Source: Ardenticatenia bacterium (GTDB lineage: Bacteria > Chloroflexota > Anaerolineae > 4572-78 > NAK82). From it: a stretch of DNA of 34,100 bases. The first letter of the stretch is position 1; the number at the start of each line of letters is the position of its first letter. The notes beneath the pieces are model-generated. The model ran no database searches, was not told the origin of the DNA, and worked only from the letters and a program-made list of their open reading frames with translations. This document shows positions 31,834-34,100 of the stretch, in pieces. The position numbers and the translations under genes are program-made. The stretch spans positions 1-34,100 of the forward strand of contig QEXY01000150.1 in the NCBI GenBank assembly GCA_003130875.1, written 5' to 3'.

Positions 31834-33576
31834 CTACCGCCGCACCACAGGCAAGTAGACGGTGCTGCGCTGGCGCTCGTAGGCGCCCATGTCCACCGCC
31901 GCGCCGACAATGCGTGGTTTGCCGTCCAGGTCGGTCGTCACTCCGGCAGGCACAGCGGCGTTGTCGCCCTGGTCAATTGCCGGCGAGCTGGCTTGCAACC
32001 GATAGTTGCCGGTTGTGGTCGGCGCATACGTCGCCGCAACGGGCGCAACGAAGAGCGGATTGGCGTTGATGTTGCCCGTGCCGGGCCAACTGCCCTCCAC
32101 ATCACTGGTGGTGATGGTAACGGTGCTGGTTGCCGCCAGATGTACCTGTGCCCCGGTCGTGGCGGCGTTGCCCCACAGGATGGCATTGATTAGTGTGGTG
32201 TGACTCCAGGTGAGGACGCAGACGGCACCCCCTTCGAGGGTAGCACGATTGCCGGCCATAGTGACGTTGACCATCCGGCCACTGGAACGATCGGTGATGG
32301 CAACGGCGCCGCCGCGAGGCGCCTGATTACCGCTCAACAACACGTTGGTAGCGGTAAAGTGACTGTGCTCAGTGGTGTGCATCCCACCGCCCGCGATATC
32401 AGCCCGGTTGCCAGTGAGAGCGACGCGGTTGAGATTGACGTGACTGCCTCCCTCATTGTACATCCCACCACCGTAACGAGCAGAGTGATTGTCGCTGAAA
32501 GTCACCTGGGTCATGGTCAGGTAGCTCTGGTCATTATCGATCCCACCGCCGTACCAGGTAACCCCGTTTTTGTCGAAGGTCGCCTGGGTCAGGATCACGT
32601 TACTTTTGTAATTGCTCATCCCCCCACCGCTATCAGCCTGGTTGCCACTGAAGATCACATCGGTCAAACTGAGGGAACTATCACTAGTGTCCATCCCCCC
32701 ACCCCATGTCGCCTGGTTGCCACTGAAGATCACATCGGTCAAACTGAGGGAACTATCACTGGTGTCCATCCCCCCGCCCCATGTCGCCTGGTTGCCACTG
32801 AAGATCACATCGATCAAACTGAGGGAACTATCACGGGTGTCCATCCCCCCACCGCTCATACCAGCGTGGTTGCCACTGAAGGTCACATCGGTCAAACTGA
32901 GGGAACTATCACTGGCGCTCATCCCCCCGCCCCACTGCCCTTGATTGCCGCGGAAGGCGCAGTGGCGGATGACCGGGCTGGCATTGACCACGTCCATCCC
33001 GCCGCCGAAATTGTCGGTGAAGCCGGCGGAGATGGTGAAACCGTCGAGGACCGTGTTGGAGGTCACATTGGTGGCAGTGACGACGTGATAGGCATTGGCG
33101 CCGTGGATATGTGTGGTGGTGATCACCACACCGTTGGCGTCCTTGGTGTCGTTGTTGTCCAGATCGCCGCTCAACACGGTCACGTTGGTCGTCCAGTTGC
33201 GCTGGGTGCGTACCGTCTCCGTGCCGGCGAACCCGCCGTACAGGGCTATTCCTTCCTTGAGCTGGAAGGTGGCTGAGCGCGGATCGGCCGGATTAGTGCG
33301 TTTGGTCGGGGTGTAGACGCCGCGCGCCACCCAAATCTCATCGCCCGGCGACGCGGCGTCAATTGCCTGTTGCGGGTCAGTGTAGGCATTTGTCCAGGAT
33401 GTGCCGTTGCAGGCACCAGTCGCATCACGTTTCACGTAGCGGACGCTCGCCGCCGTAGCGCCAGGTGCGCTGTCGGCCAGCGCCCATACCAGGCCGATGA
33501 GCCATAGCGTCGGCAGGGCAAGTGCCAGCATAAGGGCCCATCGGTGTGCAGGATACTTCATCTCCTTCTCCTTCAT
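31834..33576 (-). CDS. Secreted right-handed parallel beta-helix protein
   Basis: The 580-aa product has a signal peptide (hydrophobic core about 15-32, cleavage near TAAS). A domain resembling the starts of polymorphic-outer-membrane-protein repeat proteins follows (RYVKRDATGACNGTSWTNAY, GDEIWVARGVY). Next come some twelve beta-helix coils of about 25 residues with GGGM turns and S-GN-A ladders, then an SSPAIDQGD...DMGAYE module that commonly ends such proteins. The last residues are STVYLPVVRR, the same tail type as two other secreted proteins here. Start ATG 33576 has a perfect AAAGGAGGTG in front. Such proteins may bind or cleave polysaccharide or act as adhesins; no catalytic site is evident. 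Three to four central coils are near-identical. Confidence 0.87.
   Translation of the reverse strand: MKEKEMKYPAHRWALMLALALPTLWLIGLVWALADSAPGATAASVRYVKRDATGACNGTSWTNAYTDPQQAIDAASPGDEIWVARGVYTPTKRTNPADPRSATFQLKEGIALYGGFAGTETVRTQRNWTTNVTVLSGDLDNNDTKDANGVVITTTHIHGANAYHVVTATNVTSNTVLDGFTISAGFTDNFGGGMDVVNASPVIRHCAFRGNQGQWGGGMSASDSSLSLTDVTFSGNHAGMSGGGMDTRDSSLSLIDVIFSGNQATWGGGMDTSDSSLSLTDVIFSGNQATWGGGMDTSDSSLSLTDVIFSGNQADSGGGMSNYKSNVILTQATFDKNGVTWYGGGIDNDQSYLTMTQVTFSDNHSARYGGGMYNEGGSHVNLNRVALTGNRADIAGGGMHTTEHSHFTATNVLLSGNQAPRGGAVAITDRSSGRMVNVTMAGNRATLEGGAVCVLTWSHTTLINAILWGNAATTGAQVHLAATSTVTITTSDVEGSWPGTGNINANPLFVAPVAATYAPTTTGNYRLQASSPAIDQGDNAAVPAGVTTDLDGKPRIVGAAVDMGAYERQRSTVYLPVVRR
32641..32943 (-). 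repeat. 75-bp tandem repeats inside the beta-helix gene
   Basis: Units beginning GTTGCCACTGAAG start at 32641, 32716, 32791 and 32869 on the plus strand, with spacings of 75, 75 and 78 bases. Each encodes one 25- or 26-residue coil, and the first three differ at only a few bases over most of the unit. The array keeps the reading frame, so coil number can change by slippage or recombination without breaking the protein. Confidence 0.92.
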
Positions 33577-34023
33577 GGGAGCACCTCCTTTGGCAATTGC
33601 TTTCTGCAGCTGGTGGTTAACCTGACACAATGCCTTATTTAATTTAGGGGCTTTCGTCAGCCGACGAACGATGCCTGGGAGATCGACATTGCCAGGAACT
33701 GCGCCGGGAGGTGATAGAATGGGTGGTCAGAAGCAAGTGGATCGGAGTGGGATGATAAGGGAGGATATGACGCAGTAACTGTACAAGTTGTTAACAGGCA
33801 AGCGTGTGTGGCCTTATTCGCATCCCTCCTGGGCCGCGGCAGCGCCCAAAATCATCTGAGCACCGATGGTCCCTCGCGCTATGCGGACGGCAGCCCCCTA
33901 GTCGCCCTGAGGTTCGTTATAAACTCGCCAATACTGTGTGGCCTGCAGGGGAAAGGCATAAGTAGCACACCACACTTTCAATATATCGAAAAACACCCTT
34001 GGTGTCAAGGGAGTTCTAGGAGA
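33577..34023. other. Region without a supported gene between beta-helix gene and right repeat
   Basis: About 450 bases with no recognised product. A plus-strand frame is open from about 33717 to the window end (about 125 codons, reading into the terminal repeat) but has no good start, no ribosome site and no family resemblance. The minus strand should hold the promoter of the beta-helix gene, but no clear -35/-10 pair was found. Confidence 0.4.
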
Positions 34024-34100
34024 GTGTTGAAAAACTCTTTAGTTACCTGCTTTATTGGCCCATTTTCCTATGAAAATTTGAGCGGTCAAGGGACTTTTTC
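34024..34100. repeat. Right copy of terminal repeat, MITE/IS-end-like
   Basis: Starts with GTGTTGAAAAA and then follows bases 1-71 of the window from 34030 to the end with a single mismatch. It lies in the same orientation as the left copy and is cut off by the window end before its inverted right end. The window is thus flanked by direct copies of one element, as expected where an assembly broke at repeats or where recombination between copies could excise the segment. Confidence 0.8.

Noticed and set aside
32641-32943. CRISPR-like array
   Set aside because: Regular units, but they are contiguous with no spacers, lie within a coding frame in multiples of three bases and encode beta-helix coils.
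32200-33276. Plus-strand open frame of about 358 codons opposite the beta-helix gene
   Set aside because: Its apparent protein repeats (ATEDHIGQTEGTIT) are just the antisense reading of the 75-bp coil repeats; the minus-strand gene has a signal peptide and a perfect ribosome site.
1-34100. Window as a closed circular replicon with overlapping ends
   Set aside because: The terminal 71 bases match with one mismatch, and no replication, partition or transfer gene is present; the content is ordinary chromosomal metabolism. Two separate repeat copies are more likely.
33717-34100. Plus-strand frame open to the window end
   Set aside because: No start codon with a ribosome site, no recognised similarity, and it runs into the repeat element; probably chance.

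Overview
The window most likely comes from a Chloroflexota (Anaerolineae/Caldilineae-like) bacterium. This is inference, resting on the sufCBDSU gene order with a trailing Rieske protein and MIP18-family protein, secreted proteins carrying Thr/Pro linkers, PKD and beta-helix domains, three secreted proteins that end in a short [hydrophobic]-P-V-[IV]-x-[K/R] tail, and a moderately GC-rich base composition. No rRNA or tRNA gene was seen, so the assignment has no marker-gene support.

Layout. Both ends of the window carry the same ~71-bp sequence in direct orientation (1-71 and 34030-34100, one mismatch). It looks like a short element with inverted ends. After the left copy lies a broken ISAs1-type transposase (161-~602). 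It runs straight into a near-consensus sigma-70 promoter (603-631) that appears to drive a complete SUF iron-sulfur assembly operon: sufC, sufB, sufD, sufS, sufU, a Rieske ferredoxin and a sufT-like gene (670-6661). A gene-poor gap with its own promoter follows, then a pseudouridine-kinase-like PfkB kinase, a MaoC hydratase, a ferredoxin-FAD oxidoreductase fusion, a PEBP/YbhB lipoprotein and pyruvate kinase (7182-12372).

From 12385 to 22218 there is a glycan-related block. It holds two GT-C membrane glycosyltransferases, a cellulose-synthase-like GT2, a secreted sugar-dehydrogenase-type beta-propeller with PKD domain, a GH26 and a GH113 glycosidase (both beta-mannanase families), and a small Cys-rich protein. 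The genes are on the plus strand except GH113, which is convergent at the right edge. A synthase next to two secreted endo-hydrolases suggests a surface polysaccharide, possibly a beta-mannan-type polymer, that is made, trimmed and sensed or oxidised by this locus. That reading is inference.

From 22615 to 31369 a single minus-strand cluster encodes a livKGFHM-type ABC importer, a class-III aminotransferase, a glutamine-synthetase-like ligase and an overlapping amidohydrolase. The last two correspond to the two halves of fungal FluG. Together they read as uptake and gamma-glutamylation/transamination of an amino compound. The right end holds a gene-poor stretch with a possible formylglycine-generating-enzyme relic and a hairpin repeat, then a secreted beta-helix protein with fresh 75-bp tandem repeats, then about 450 bp without a clear gene, then the second terminal repeat.
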